Of a stretch of DNA of 64,000 nt, positions 17,741-26,420 are shown piece after piece. The notes beneath the pieces were generated by a model. The model saw only the letters and a program-made list of their open reading frames with translations. It was not told the DNA's origin and did not search any database. Origin of the DNA: Edaphobacter sp. 12200R-103 (GTDB taxonomy: Bacteria > Acidobacteriota > Terriglobia > Terriglobales > Acidobacteriaceae); contig NZ_CP048114.1 of NCBI RefSeq assembly GCF_010093025.1, positions 620,001 to 684,000 on the forward strand, written 5' to 3'. The position numbers were made by a program, and so were the translations under genes. Numbering within the stretch: position 1 is the first letter of the stretch; each line of letters starts with the position of its first letter.

Positions 17741-20098
17741 CTACGTGGAGGTGCGGAGGAGCAGGTACGTGCCTGCGATGCCGAAGAGAATATCGGGAGA
17801 CCAGGCCGCCAGCATTGCCGGAAGCGTGTTGACGTTACCCATCGCCTGGAAGAGACCATCGACGACCCAATAGGCGACCGCGAGTGCGATTGCCGTCGCG
17901 ATGCCTGCGAGAGAGCCGCGTTTGCCCATCGAGAGTGCGAAGGGAATCGCGAGGATAGCCATCACCAGTGTGATGAGCGGATACGCGAGCTTTCGGTTGA
18001 GCTGGACGCTGAGGCGCTTGGTGTCGAAGCCGGACTGGTTGAGATCGGAGATATAGCGTGACAACTCGTTGTAGCTCATCTCCTGCGCCGGGCGATCCTC
18101 TTTGACGAAGTAAGACGGCTGCTCGTGAATGTCGGAGAAGGCAGTGACAGTAAACGGATGGTAGGATGCGATGGTGTCTCCGGCGAAGGAGCGCTCCCAT
18201 CCGTTTTCAAAGACCCACTGGCCGACACGCTCGTTCCAGTGAGCGGAAGAGGCAAAGATTCTGCGCTTCAGTGCGAAGGTATTGGGATCGAACTCGAAGA
18301 CGGTCAGATTCGCAAAGACGTTCTTGGCGGCATCGAAGAACTGGTAATAGAAGATACGAGTCGGCGAGTCGGATGGTCCTGCCTGACCGGAGATCCACTT
18401 CCGATCCGGGCGAAGGAAGGTCTGGGCCGGCTTGTCTTTGATGACGTTGCGCAGCGCCTCCTGACGCCGATTGGCTGCCGGTAGATAAAGTTCGTCGAAG
18501 GCAAAGAGACATCCGGCGATCAGCAGGGTGGTAATGAGCACAGGTGTCACGATGCGATAGAGGCTGACGCCCGTTGCCTTCATGGCGGTGATCTCAGAGG
18601 ATCTGCTGAGTGCGCTGAAGGTGACCAGGACCGCGACCAGAGCGCAAAGCGGCGTGACGTTGTAGAGGATGAAGGGAATCAGGTTGATGAGATAGTCGCC
18701 GACGGTGACGAGGGGCGTGCGGTTGCGGATAATGTCGCCCGTGAGCTCGAAGAAGGTGAAGATGAGGAAGAGCGCGGAGAAGGACGACAGGATGAGCGCG
18801 AAGTTCTTCATGTACTCCCGCATAACGTAATCGTCGAGCAGGAGAGGGAACTGGATGTGGAAGGTGTTGCGGAAGCGGCGAAGGATCGTGGAGATGTGAA
18901 TTCGCCCGCCGGAGGCGGCAAGCTGGCGTCCCCGCTGCGAGCGCGTAAGCAGCTTGTTGAGCTGGGTTCCTAGCGAGGAGATCAGGCCAAGCGCGATACC
19001 TCCCTGCGACATCTGGTAGAGCAGCAGAACTCCTGCGGCGGCGAAAAGAAGGTTCGCACCCCAGACGCCGAGAAAGGGAGAGACCTTGCCGTTTTTGGCG
19101 AAGGCGATACCGATCTGCGAGAGGAAGTAGTAGATGAAGACGAGCGCGATGGTAAGGACGAAGCCGGTCGATTTGCCGCCGCGCTTGGAGGAGAGTCCCA
19201 GCGGAACACCGATGAGCATGAGGACAACGCAGGCGAAGGGATAGGAGAAGCGGCGGTTTAGCTCAATGCGATAGAGGCGGGCGCGGCTGTCTGCGGAGTA
19301 GCCGAGGCGCCACAACTCGGGCAACGTGAGAGCGAGAATCGGCGTGTCGGAGCGTCCGAGATGTGTGTCTTCCTGAAGGCCGGTCTGGATGGGGAGATCG
19401 GTCGAGGCGAAGGTAGAGATGTTGTACTGATTCGGATCGGTCGGCGAGGTCTGATGCTGTCCCCCGTCGATCAGGTGGAGGCGGATGCTTTTGGGATCGT
19501 TGGAGACGACGACAGCCTGGTCAGCGGTCGTGATATTCGGGTTTGCAGGTTGTGTCAGGTCAGCGAGGAAGACGTGGTGCCAAAGCGCTGCACCGGCTGC
19601 CGGACGAACGTCCTGGATGTAGAGGACGTAGTTGCGGAAGTCTTCATAGAAGACGCGCGGCTGTACTTCGAAGGACGCCTGCGTCGATTTGAGCGAGTTT
19701 TCCAGCGCCAGCGTTCCCGCGGCCGATCGGGGAGCCAGGTAGAGCGAGTTGAAGAGCCCCAGCGCGACGGCAAATGCGGAGACGATCGAGACGATGCGGA
19801 CAAAGCTGAGCACTCCCATGCCTGCGGCACGCATCGCTGTAATCTCGGAGTCGGCGGCCAGGCGCGAGAGACCCAGAAGGATGCCGACCAGGACCGACAT
19901 CGGGATGGTGACGATGAGGAAGCTTGGAAGCAGGTAGGCAAAAATTCGCAGGATGTCCGTCACGGAGGCCGAGTCGCGGACGACCAGCTCCAGGATGTGC
20001 CCGAGATCGCGCATGAACAGCACGAAGGTGAATAAGACACCACCGATCAGTGCGTGGGAGGCGACTTCGCGAAGGATGTAGCGGGTGAAGATGCGCAT
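17741..20098 (-). CDS. Fused LptF-LptG lipopolysaccharide export permease
   Basis: A 785-residue protein containing two complete YjgP/YjgQ permease domains. The first (about 1-385) begins MRIFTRYILREVASHALIGGVLFTFVLF and carries the LptF-like motif ADSEITAMRAAGMG. The second (about 405-785) begins DDYVMREYMKNFALILSSFSALFLIFTF and carries RSSEITAMKATGVSLYRI. Each half has an N-terminal helix cluster, a periplasmic jellyroll-like stretch and C-terminal helices. In most Gram-negatives LptF and LptG are separate and form a heterodimer with LptB2 that extracts LPS from the inner membrane; here one chain supplies both. Start ATG 20098. No LptB, LptC or LptA gene is adjacent. Start and stop are clean and there is no sign of a frameshift. 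Confidence 0.92.
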   Translation of the reverse strand: MRIFTRYILREVASHALIGGVLFTFVLFMRDLGHILELVVRDSASVTDILRIFAYLLPSFLIVTIPMSVLVGILLGLSRLAADSEITAMRAAGMGVLSFVRIVSIVSAFAVALGLFNSLYLAPRSAAGTLALENSLKSTQASFEVQPRVFYEDFRNYVLYIQDVRPAAGAALWHHVFLADLTQPANPNITTADQAVVVSNDPKSIRLHLIDGGQHQTSPTDPNQYNISTFASTDLPIQTGLQEDTHLGRSDTPILALTLPELWRLGYSADSRARLYRIELNRRFSYPFACVVLMLIGVPLGLSSKRGGKSTGFVLTIALVFIYYFLSQIGIAFAKNGKVSPFLGVWGANLLFAAAGVLLLYQMSQGGIALGLISSLGTQLNKLLTRSQRGRQLAASGGRIHISTILRRFRNTFHIQFPLLLDDYVMREYMKNFALILSSFSALFLIFTFFELTGDIIRNRTPLVTVGDYLINLIPFILYNVTPLCALVAVLVTFSALSRSSEITAMKATGVSLYRIVTPVLITTLLIAGCLFAFDELYLPAANRRQEALRNVIKDKPAQTFLRPDRKWISGQAGPSDSPTRIFYYQFFDAAKNVFANLTVFEFDPNTFALKRRIFASSAHWNERVGQWVFENGWERSFAGDTIASYHPFTVTAFSDIHEQPSYFVKEDRPAQEMSYNELSRYISDLNQSGFDTKRLSVQLNRKLAYPLITLVMAILAIPFALSMGKRGSLAGIATAIALAVAYWVVDGLFQAMGNVNTLPAMLAAWSPDILFGIAGTYLLLRTST

Positions 20099-20117
20099 GC
20101 TTCAGAGTTCTATGTTG

Positions 20118-20139
20118 AGTGTACGCGATCGGGTACACT
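20118..20139. promoter_or_regulatory. Inverted repeat upstream of lptFG
   Basis: AGTGTAC (20118-20124) and GTACACT (20133-20139) form a perfect 7-bp inverted repeat with an 8-bp spacer, 20 bp upstream of the LptF-LptG start. Its size suits an operator for a dimeric regulator. The rest of 20099-20321 shows no gene. Confidence 0.4.
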
Positions 20140-20321
20140 GCTATTCCTATCTAATTTGTGCAAAGTCTTCCAGGCAAAGAATTTAGGGCTTGGATCTCGA
20201 TTGCAGGTACTCTGCCGGACTGCCGGCAGAGAGAACCGGAAATCCTTCGACTGCGCCCTTCTGTATCCAGATTCAAGGGATATGGAAGATCAAGGAATTT
20301 CACGGAAATCGATGGGGCCGG

Positions 20322-22970
20322 TTACTCGGCGCGGAGAGCTTCTACCGGGTTGATGGAAGCGGCACGATGGGCCGGGATAAAGCTGGCAAATAACGCGGCG
20401 ATCCCGAGAACGAGGGCCACTCCCGCTAGCGTGGAGAGGTCCCAGGACTGGACACCGAACAGCAGTTTGCGCAGAAACGTGGCACAAAGAACAGAGCAAA
20501 GGATTCCGGCCGAGATTCCGATTACGGTCAGTCGACCTGCTTCTTTAAGGATGAGCTGGTAGACCGACCCTCGTGCGGCACCGAGCGCCATGCGCACACC
20601 AATCTCGCGGGTGCGCTGGCTGACGGAGTAGGCGATGACCCCATAAAGTCCGATGATGCCGAGAAGGAGAGCGAGAGCGGCGAAGCCTCCAACGAGCCAG
20701 GCAGCGGAGCGGTGGAGGTAGGCGGCTGGCGAACCATGGATGCGCTGCTGCATGGTTTGAGGGTCCATCGTGCCGATTCCGGGATCGACCTGACGGACGG
20801 CGCTGGCCAGGGCAGGAAGGAGGGCCTTGTCGTCGCCGGAGGTTCTGACGATGAGACCGAAGTAGCTATCGGGGTCCTGGTTGTACGGCTTGTATTCCGC
20901 AGGCCAGATCTCTCCGTCGAGAGCACTTTCGCGGATGTTATCGACGATACCGATTACTTCTTTGATTGAGTCGGGCTTGAGATCGCCGCCACCGTATTTT
21001 TTGCCGATAGGATCTTCCCCGGGAAAGTACTTGTCAGCGAAGGCTTTGTTGATGACGGCAACGCGGGGGCGCGAGCGGTCCTCCTGCTCGGTAAAGATGC
21101 GTCCGCGCAACAGGCGGGCCTGGAGAGTCTTGAAATAGTCGACGCTGACGTCACGCTCATTGACCTCGTTGTGCTCTCCGTGGAAGGGATGACCGACTAT
21201 GCGAATCCAGTCGGTGTTCCCGTTGCCGCTGGTGGGCAGCACACTGGTTACGGCGGCAGAGCTGACGCCTGGCAGGGCTGAGACCCGAGCGATGATCTTG
21301 CGTGTCAGGATGACAACATCCTCATCTTTCGGATAGCTCTTTCTAGGAACCGAGATATTGAGGGTCGACAGATGAGACGGCTCAAAGGCGAGCTCGACAT
21401 GGAGAAGTCGATAGAGGCTCTTGCCAAGAAGGCCCGCCCCTACGAGAAGAACCACCGCGATGGAGAGCTCCACGACGACGAGATTGGATCCGAGCCTGCG
21501 CCAGATTGTCCCGGCAGAGCCACGGTCGCCATCATTGAGGGTGGCACGCATGGACGACACTGGAAGGCGTAGCGCGGGAGTGAGTGAAAAGATGGCAGCG
21601 GCAATCGCTGAGACGACGGCAGCAAATAGGACCACATGCGCATTGAGGGCAAGGCTGCTGAGATAAGGCATGCTGGAGAGCATGTCTTTGGAGGCGAGGC
21701 CAAGCAGGAGATGCATAGCGGCATACCCGGCGGCGAGTCCGGTGATAGTTCCCATTGAGACGAGAACCAGCCCTTCTGTGATGAACTGGCGGATGAGCCG
21801 TGAACGGGACGCCCCAAGCGCGCCGCGGACTGCGAATTCGCGACGACGGCTTTCAGACCGGACCAGCAGAAGGCTGGCTACGTTGACGCAGGCAATGACG
21901 AGTAACAGGATAGCGCCAGCGAGGAGGACGAGAAGGATGGGCCGAACAGTCCCGACGATAAGCTCGGAGAGCGGTGCGAGGGTGGCGCCCTGATCGCGGT
22001 TCGAGCCGGGGTATTGGATCTCAAGCTGTTTTGCAATGGCGGACATCTCGGTTTGCGCGGTCGCGAGTGAGACGCCATCCTTGAGGCGACCGATGGCGAA
22101 GAGATTATGGCAGCTTCGGCGTTGCTCACAGTTGGTGAGCTTGCGGGTCGTGGTCCAGAACTCCGCATTGCCGCGAGGAGCGAATTGAAAGTCCTGCGGC
22201 AGAACTCCAATGATTGTTGTTGGGTTTCCATCCAGTGATACCGTCTGGCCGATGACGTCTCTGCTTCCGCCGAAGCGGTTTTGCCACGTGGAGTAGGAAA
22301 GCATGGTGGTTGCCGCTGCGTTGGGCTGATCTTCACCTGAATAGAAGTCGCGGCCGAGGATGGGCCGGACGACGAGGGTGCGGAAGAAGCCATCCGTGAC
22401 GCGAACAGCAAGAACGGGTTTGACCCCGGAGGATGTCGCCAGAAGGTATCCGGTTCTGTTGTAGGCGTCGATGGACGTGAAGACTTTGTTCAGGCGTTGC
22501 CAGTCACGAAAGTCCAGGTAGGAGAGCTCGGAACGAGGAAATGCGGCGCCCCGTTCTGCGACATCGATGAGACGCGCGGGATCGGGGTAGGGGAGCGGTT
22601 TGATAAGGGCAGCATCGACGAAGGCGAAGATGGCGACGCTAGCTCCAATGCCCAGCGAGAGCATCAGAACGGCGGTAATGGTGAAGCCGGGAGCCCGGCG
22701 AAGCTGGCGAAGAGAAAATCTGACATCATAGAGGAGGCTTTCGAGAAAGGGAAGGGTGCGCCGCTCGCGATGGGCCTGCTTGGTGCGTTCCACTCCCCCC
22801 AGGTGGCGGATGGCTTCGCGCCGCGCATCCTCAGCGTTCATTCCCGCACGGAGATTGTCGTCGATATGCATTTGCAGGTGGCTCTCCAGTTCGGCGTCGA
22901 AATCCTGTTCCTGCTGCTGACGGGGAACGATGCCCACGAGCCTGCGTAACCATGCACGAAGTGAGTTCAT
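20322..22970 (-). CDS. MacB-like ABC permease, acidobacterial ADOP family
   Basis: An 882-residue inner-membrane protein. The N-terminal cytoplasmic region (about 1-75: QDFDAELESHLQMHIDDNLRAGMNAEDARREAIRHLGG) is typical of the acidobacterial ADOP permeases. Next come a first membrane helix (GFTITAVLMLSLGIGASVAIF), a large MacB periplasmic core domain, and two FtsX-type three-helix bundles (about 385-530 and 740-882). The family resembles MacB without its ATPase; no ATPase gene is nearby. The frame is open upstream to 23291, but ATG 22970 is the real start because it overlaps the PadR stop as ATGA and begins MNSLRAWLRRL. The transported substrate is unknown; regulation by the adjoining PadR is inferred from coupling. 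Confidence 0.9.
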   Translation of the reverse strand: MNSLRAWLRRLVGIVPRQQQEQDFDAELESHLQMHIDDNLRAGMNAEDARREAIRHLGGVERTKQAHRERRTLPFLESLLYDVRFSLRQLRRAPGFTITAVLMLSLGIGASVAIFAFVDAALIKPLPYPDPARLIDVAERGAAFPRSELSYLDFRDWQRLNKVFTSIDAYNRTGYLLATSSGVKPVLAVRVTDGFFRTLVVRPILGRDFYSGEDQPNAAATTMLSYSTWQNRFGGSRDVIGQTVSLDGNPTTIIGVLPQDFQFAPRGNAEFWTTTRKLTNCEQRRSCHNLFAIGRLKDGVSLATAQTEMSAIAKQLEIQYPGSNRDQGATLAPLSELIVGTVRPILLVLLAGAILLLVIACVNVASLLLVRSESRRREFAVRGALGASRSRLIRQFITEGLVLVSMGTITGLAAGYAAMHLLLGLASKDMLSSMPYLSSLALNAHVVLFAAVVSAIAAAIFSLTPALRLPVSSMRATLNDGDRGSAGTIWRRLGSNLVVVELSIAVVLLVGAGLLGKSLYRLLHVELAFEPSHLSTLNISVPRKSYPKDEDVVILTRKIIARVSALPGVSSAAVTSVLPTSGNGNTDWIRIVGHPFHGEHNEVNERDVSVDYFKTLQARLLRGRIFTEQEDRSRPRVAVINKAFADKYFPGEDPIGKKYGGGDLKPDSIKEVIGIVDNIRESALDGEIWPAEYKPYNQDPDSYFGLIVRTSGDDKALLPALASAVRQVDPGIGTMDPQTMQQRIHGSPAAYLHRSAAWLVGGFAALALLLGIIGLYGVIAYSVSQRTREIGVRMALGAARGSVYQLILKEAGRLTVIGISAGILCSVLCATFLRKLLFGVQSWDLSTLAGVALVLGIAALFASFIPAHRAASINPVEALRAE

Positions 22971-23311
22971 GATGGATCCTCCGAGGGCGACAGAAAGCGA
23001 GCCAGAATCGCCGTGGTCTGGTCCCAGCTGCGGGTCTCCTTGTCGAGAAGGCGGCGGCCCGCGCGCGTGAGCGAATAGAACTTTGCCTTGCGGTTGTTCT
23101 CCGACAGGCCCCACTCGGACGCGATGGCGCCTTCCTGTTCCAGCCGCAGCAGCGCAGGGTAGAGCGTGCCGTAGTTCAACGAGAGCAGATCGCCGCTGGT
23201 CTGCTCGATCCGGCGGGCGATTCCGTAGCCATGCAGCGACCCCATGCTTTCGAGGGTCTTGAGAACCATCAGGGCCAGCGTGCCCTGCCATACGTCTGTT
23301 TTGTCGCCCAT
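22967..23311 (-). CDS. PadR family transcriptional regulator
   Basis: A 114-residue winged-helix regulator of the acidobacterial PadR subgroup. It shows WQGTLALMVLKTLESMGSLHGYGIARRIEQTSG (helix-turn-helix), LNYGTLYPALLRLEQEGAIASEWG and the wing NNRKAKFYSLTRAGRRLL. It sits directly upstream of, and overlaps by 4 nt, the ADOP permease gene, so it very probably represses that operon and itself. AGGAG (23316-23320) lies just before ATG 23311. Several short inverted repeats cover its promoter region. Confidence 0.93.
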   Translation of the reverse strand: MGDKTDVWQGTLALMVLKTLESMGSLHGYGIARRIEQTSGDLLSLNYGTLYPALLRLEQEGAIASEWGLSENNRKAKFYSLTRAGRRLLDKETRSWDQTTAILARFLSPSEDPS

Positions 23312-23316
23312 GACTG

Positions 23317-23371
23317 CTCCTATTGTTTTGCCATAGGAGTATGGAGCGGTTTCATATTGGATTGCAATAGG
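23317..23371. promoter_or_regulatory. Operator-like repeats upstream of padR
   Basis: CTCCTAT (23317-23323) and ATAGGAG (23333-23339) are a perfect inverted repeat with a 9-bp spacer; the first half also serves as the ribosome-binding site. A second site, TATTG-GATTG-CAATA (23355-23369), follows. CCTATTG (23319-23325) and CAATAGG (23365-23371) are also mutually inverted. This is a plausible PadR autoregulatory region. Confidence 0.45.
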
Positions 23372-23394
23372 AAAGTGAGAATTTGTGACGAATG

Positions 23395-23435
23395 GCCGAC
23401 CTTAGGCGCTTTACGCCGAAGATGGGGCACCCGGT
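23395..23435. repeat. REP-like element, family B
   Basis: A short GGCG/CGCC hairpin is followed by GAAGATGGGGCACCCGGTT. The ATGGGGCACCCGG end is shared with the REP hairpins that flank the RAYT transposase gene at 59.3-59.9 kb. Confidence 0.6.
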
Positions 23436-23498
23436 TCGAGAGATTTATGGGCAAGTGGAATGGGGAGGCGGGTGAAGTTGTTTCAGTCCCACTTCGAT

Positions 23499-23531
23499 TT
23501 GTCATTCTTCGTCTGCGGCTCAGAATGACGG
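23499..23531. repeat. Dispersed repeat, family A
   Basis: TTGTCATTCTTCGTCTGCGGCTCAGAATGACGG is a short, near-palindromic copy with GTCATTCT and AGAATGAC ends. It lies just beyond the stop codon of the response regulator gene. Confidence 0.65.
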
Positions 23532-23562
23532 CTTCTTGACGGGGCATTGCGGCGAGAACTGC

Positions 23563-24318
23563 TTAGGGATTGGCGATGAAGCGATAGCCTACGCCACGCA
23601 CGGTGATCAGATGCTGTGGGTGGCCGGGATCGTCTTCGATATAGCGGCGCAGGCGAACGATGAAGTTGTCGATGGCACGTGTGTCGGTATCTTCGTGGAC
23701 GCGCCATACCTGCTCGAGAATATCCTTGCGCGAGACGATCTGGCCTTCATGCTCGGTGAAGTAGCGCAGAAGGTCCGCCTCCATCACGGTGAGATGGGTC
23801 GTCCGGTTTGGGGCAACCAGTTCCAGCCCGTCGAAGCGGATGGTGCGGTGATTGAAGGCGTATTCCGAGGACGGCTCCGCCGATTGTGCCTGTTGTGGAG
23901 CGGCCGCTGGATCGCGCTGCCAGGACGTGCGCCGCAGGAGTGATTTAATGCGCACCAGGAGGATGCTCAGATCGAAGGGTTTGGGAAGGTAGTCGTCGGC
24001 GCCCGCCTCAATGCCTTCAAGGATGTCTTCAGGCCGCGAACGCGCCGTCAGCATAAGTACGGGGGTGAAGAGTTCCGCCTCGCGCAGAGCGCGGACAATA
24101 TCTACCCCATCGGTACCCGGAAGCATGCAGTCCAGGACCACGGCCGCTATCGGTTGATCGGGATGCAGCAGATATTCCAGGGCAGCGTCGCCGTCGGACT
24201 CATGATGGGTGCGATATCCTTCCGCCTGCAGATTGAAGAGCAGTCCCTGTGCCAGGTGCTCCTCGTCTTCAATCACGGCAATCAGGGGAGCATTGTCGCG
24301 TTCCTGCAGTGCGTTCAT
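23563..24318 (-). CDS. OmpR-family response regulator
   Basis: A 251-residue DNA-binding response regulator. The receiver domain (about 12-125) has acidic pocket residues in VIEDEE, phosphoacceptor Asp63 in VVLDCMLPG, conserved Thr in LTARS and Lys113 in LPKPF. A Gln/Ala/Ser linker follows, then a winged-helix effector domain (about 155-250: TVMEADLLRYFTEHEGQIVSRKDILEQVW...VRLRRYIEDDP...TVRGVGYRF). The ATG at 24318 overlaps the kinase stop codon as ATGA, so kinase and regulator are translationally coupled. The regulon is unknown. Confidence 0.95.
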   Translation of the reverse strand: MNALQERDNAPLIAVIEDEEHLAQGLLFNLQAEGYRTHHESDGDAALEYLLHPDQPIAAVVLDCMLPGTDGVDIVRALREAELFTPVLMLTARSRPEDILEGIEAGADDYLPKPFDLSILLVRIKSLLRRTSWQRDPAAAPQQAQSAEPSSEYAFNHRTIRFDGLELVAPNRTTHLTVMEADLLRYFTEHEGQIVSRKDILEQVWRVHEDTDTRAIDNFIVRLRRYIEDDPGHPQHLITVRGVGYRFIANP

Positions 24319-25280
24319 ACTCTCTCCTTCACGATGGATGCCGGTCTGCTCGCTGCCGGCTGAGCCTCAGAAGTCGATGGATTCGCCAGAGGCAGCGTGA
24401 GCGTAACCGTCGTTCCCATGTTTGGTCCCGGACTGGAAGCAGTTGCGTCTCCGCCGTGTTGCCTCGCTATGCTGCGAACAAGGAAGAGGCCGAGCCCGGT
24501 TCCCTTGATACGCTGCATGGTGCGTCCGGGAACGCGATAGAAACGCCGGAAGATGCGTTTGTGCTGGTTGGGGGGCAGGCCTACGCCGGTATCGGTAATG
24601 CGCAACGTTGCCCAGGTGTAATGCGTAATGGCGAGCGAGCAACGCACGTGAACGCCTTCGAGAGAATATTTCACGGCGTTGTCCAGCAGGTTGAGCACGG
24701 CAATCCGGAGATCCTCCGCGAGTCCCATCACACGCAGATGAACCCCGCCGGATACTGGCTGCAGCACGATGGCGTCGGATGCCAGGTGATGGCGCTGAAG
24801 TGTGATCGTAATGCATTCGGAGACGAGGGCCTCCAGATCGATCAGGGCACGGCTCTGCTGACGATGACGCTGCCCCAGTTGGCCAGCCTTGAGGACCTGC
24901 TCGACCGTGGCGAGCAGCCGGTCGGAGTCCGCCAGCATGTTGGTGTAGAACTGCTGGCGTTGGGCTTCGTCCAGGGGGCGGCGCTGCAGTGTCTCAAGGT
25001 AAAGCCGGATGCTGGCAATCGGTGTCTTCAGCTCGTGGGTGACGGCGTTCAGGAACGAGTCCTGCCGCTCATTGCGCCGGATCTCGCGCACCAGGAAGAC
25101 GGTATTGACGACGACGCCGGCGATCAGCAGGGCGAAGAGGATGATTCCGAAGACGGCGAGCGCGACGGTGCGCTCGTTGAGGACGATCCAGCCGACCTGA
25201 AGGGTGACGGCGAGGCCGACAAGCAATACACCCAGGGTGATAAAAAATGCGATCGTTCCACGGCGTCGACTGAAGTTCAT
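24315..25280 (-). CDS. Sensor histidine kinase
   Basis: A 321-residue inner-membrane kinase. Two N-terminal membrane helices (AFFITLGVLLVGLAVTLQVG and ALAVFGIILFALLIAGVVVNTVFLV) are separated by a very short loop, so signal input is probably within the membrane or cytoplasmic. The dimerisation/phosphoacceptor motif is NAVTHELKTPIASIRLYLE. The ATPase boxes are LLDNAVKYS (N), ITDTGVGLPP (G1) and GTGLGLFLV (G2). The frame is open to 25376, but ATG 25280 (MNFSRRRG) is chosen because it puts a normal positive n-region before the first helix; its ribosome-binding site is weak. It pairs with the downstream response regulator. Confidence 0.92.
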   Translation of the reverse strand: MNFSRRRGTIAFFITLGVLLVGLAVTLQVGWIVLNERTVALAVFGIILFALLIAGVVVNTVFLVREIRRNERQDSFLNAVTHELKTPIASIRLYLETLQRRPLDEAQRQQFYTNMLADSDRLLATVEQVLKAGQLGQRHRQQSRALIDLEALVSECITITLQRHHLASDAIVLQPVSGGVHLRVMGLAEDLRIAVLNLLDNAVKYSLEGVHVRCSLAITHYTWATLRITDTGVGLPPNQHKRIFRRFYRVPGRTMQRIKGTGLGLFLVRSIARQHGGDATASSPGPNMGTTVTLTLPLANPSTSEAQPAASRPASIVKERV

Positions 25281-25378
25281 AACCCAGGCTCTATGCGAAG
25301 TATACGGGCAGCGCAGCGAGTTCGAGGTGCGAGAACTCAGTGCCTGGGGCGGAAGGCACGTTACCGTGACGAACAAAG

Positions 25379-25419
25379 GCTGAAGGATGAGGTTCAGCTC
25401 GCGCGCCTCATCCTTCAGC
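25379..25419. terminator. Long perfect hairpin between DUF3011 gene and histidine kinase gene
   Basis: GCTGAAGGATGAGG (25379-25392) pairs perfectly with CCTCATCCTTCAGC (25406-25419), a 14-bp stem with a 13-nt G+C-rich loop. The flanking T-tracts are poor (CTTGTCTT on plus, CTTTGTTCG on minus). It probably ends the leftward DUF3011 transcript before the kinase promoter. Confidence 0.6.
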
Positions 25420-25439
25420 TTGTCTTGAGACGCTATGCT

Positions 25440-26201
25440 TTAGCGGGTTCGGAACTCTGCACGGCAGCCCTTGTCCACCCATAGGCCGCGCCGGTCCACT
25501 CCCCAACTCTGTCCTTGTACACAGGACGATCCACTGATCTGACGCGACATCACGACCGAGTTCGGATTTCCGCTGCCAGGAACGGAGCAGTAGTTCCGTC
25601 CTCCATTGTTTGAGGAGCAGGTGAACGTCTGGCCCCTTCCGTTCCAGTTGCCACCGCCGTTGCCAGGTCGGAATCCGCCATTGCCGTTGTTTCCGGTGAC
25701 GAACTCGGCCCGGCAGCCGTGGTCGACCCATACACCGCGATTATCGTATCCCCATCCGCGCCCCTGGTCGCAGGCAGACCCGCTAATCTGTCGGCTGAGA
25801 CGGACGCCTCCGCGGGTGTCAATGTTGCAGTAGTGACGGTTTCCGTCGTCGGAGGAACAGGTGATCGTCTGCCCGTTTCCATTCCAGTTGCCACCACCGA
25901 TCCCCGGTCGGAATCCTCCGCCATTGCCACCGTTTCCAGTGACGAACTCGGCTCTGCAGCCCTGGTCGACCCAGATGCCCCGGTTGTCCCAGCCCCAGGT
26001 TCGCCCCTGGGTGCAGGCAGAACCACTACGCTGGCGGGTCATTTGAACTCCGCCACGGGTGTTCGCATCGCAGTAATGACGATGGCCGTCATCGGAAGCG
26101 CAATAGATCGTCTGTCCGTGTGCCACTGCCGGCTTGATAAAGACGGCACAGGCAAGTAGGGAAAGAAAAACAAGTGGCAGAAGCCGGATCTTCGCAGTCA
26201 T
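25440..26201 (-). CDS. Secreted protein with three DUF3011 repeats
   Basis: A 253-residue exported protein with signal peptide LLPLVFLSLLACAVFIKPAVAHG. It contains three tandem DUF3011 units of about 55-60 residues, at about 30-88, 111-168 and 188-250. Each has the pattern C-SDDG-YC-DTRGGV-SRQ-SGSAC-QG-WG-DNRGIWVD-GCRAEF, and the four cysteines per unit probably form disulfides. The first two are joined to the next by Gly/Asn-rich spacers (GNGGNGGGFRP, GGGNWNGNGQ). DUF3011 is a secreted cysteine-rich domain of unknown biochemical function. Similarity is higher between units 1 and 2 than with unit 3, which has a small insertion (PGSGNPNSV), suggesting stepwise duplication. It is a single-gene transcript with a hairpin after it. 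Confidence 0.88.
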   Translation of the reverse strand: MTAKIRLLPLVFLSLLACAVFIKPAVAHGQTIYCASDDGHRHYCDANTRGGVQMTRQRSGSACTQGRTWGWDNRGIWVDQGCRAEFVTGNGGNGGGFRPGIGGGNWNGNGQTITCSSDDGNRHYCNIDTRGGVRLSRQISGSACDQGRGWGYDNRGVWVDHGCRAEFVTGNNGNGGFRPGNGGGNWNGRGQTFTCSSNNGGRNYCSVPGSGNPNSVVMSRQISGSSCVQGQSWGVDRRGLWVDKGCRAEFRTR

Positions 26202-26359
26202 GGACGCCTCTCAGTCCTCAATTTTGCTCAGCGGCAGAGCGCTGAAACCGAGCGACGACGATGCTCCAGCGATCTGTTCTGTCGAATGGGATGCATGTTG
26301 CACAAACAAGTATGTATCAGACTTCAGGGGTTTTGCCGGCAGGAAGTTTCTACAGCGTA

Positions 26360-26392
26360 AAAATAAAAAAGACGCAGAGAAGAGCCTCTGCG
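26360..26392 (-). terminator. Rho-independent terminator after the desaturase
   Basis: On the minus strand CGCAGAG (26392-26386) and CTCTGCG (26379-26373) form a 7-bp stem with a 6-nt loop. It is followed by TCTTTTTTATTTTT, a strong U-tract. It lies 28 bp past the desaturase stop codon. Confidence 0.9.
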
Positions 26393-26420
26393 CCCGTGAT
26401 TCTGGAGGAAACTTTGCTTG

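Noticed and set aside
24249..25484. 411-codon plus-strand frame opposite the histidine kinase
   Set aside because: It is antisense to kinase and regulator genes that show all expected motifs; no homology-like features were seen.
25440..26201. Repeated DNA considered as a possible CRISPR array
   Set aside because: The repetition is a coding repeat (DUF3011 units) in one open frame with diverged copies, not short exact repeats with unique spacers.
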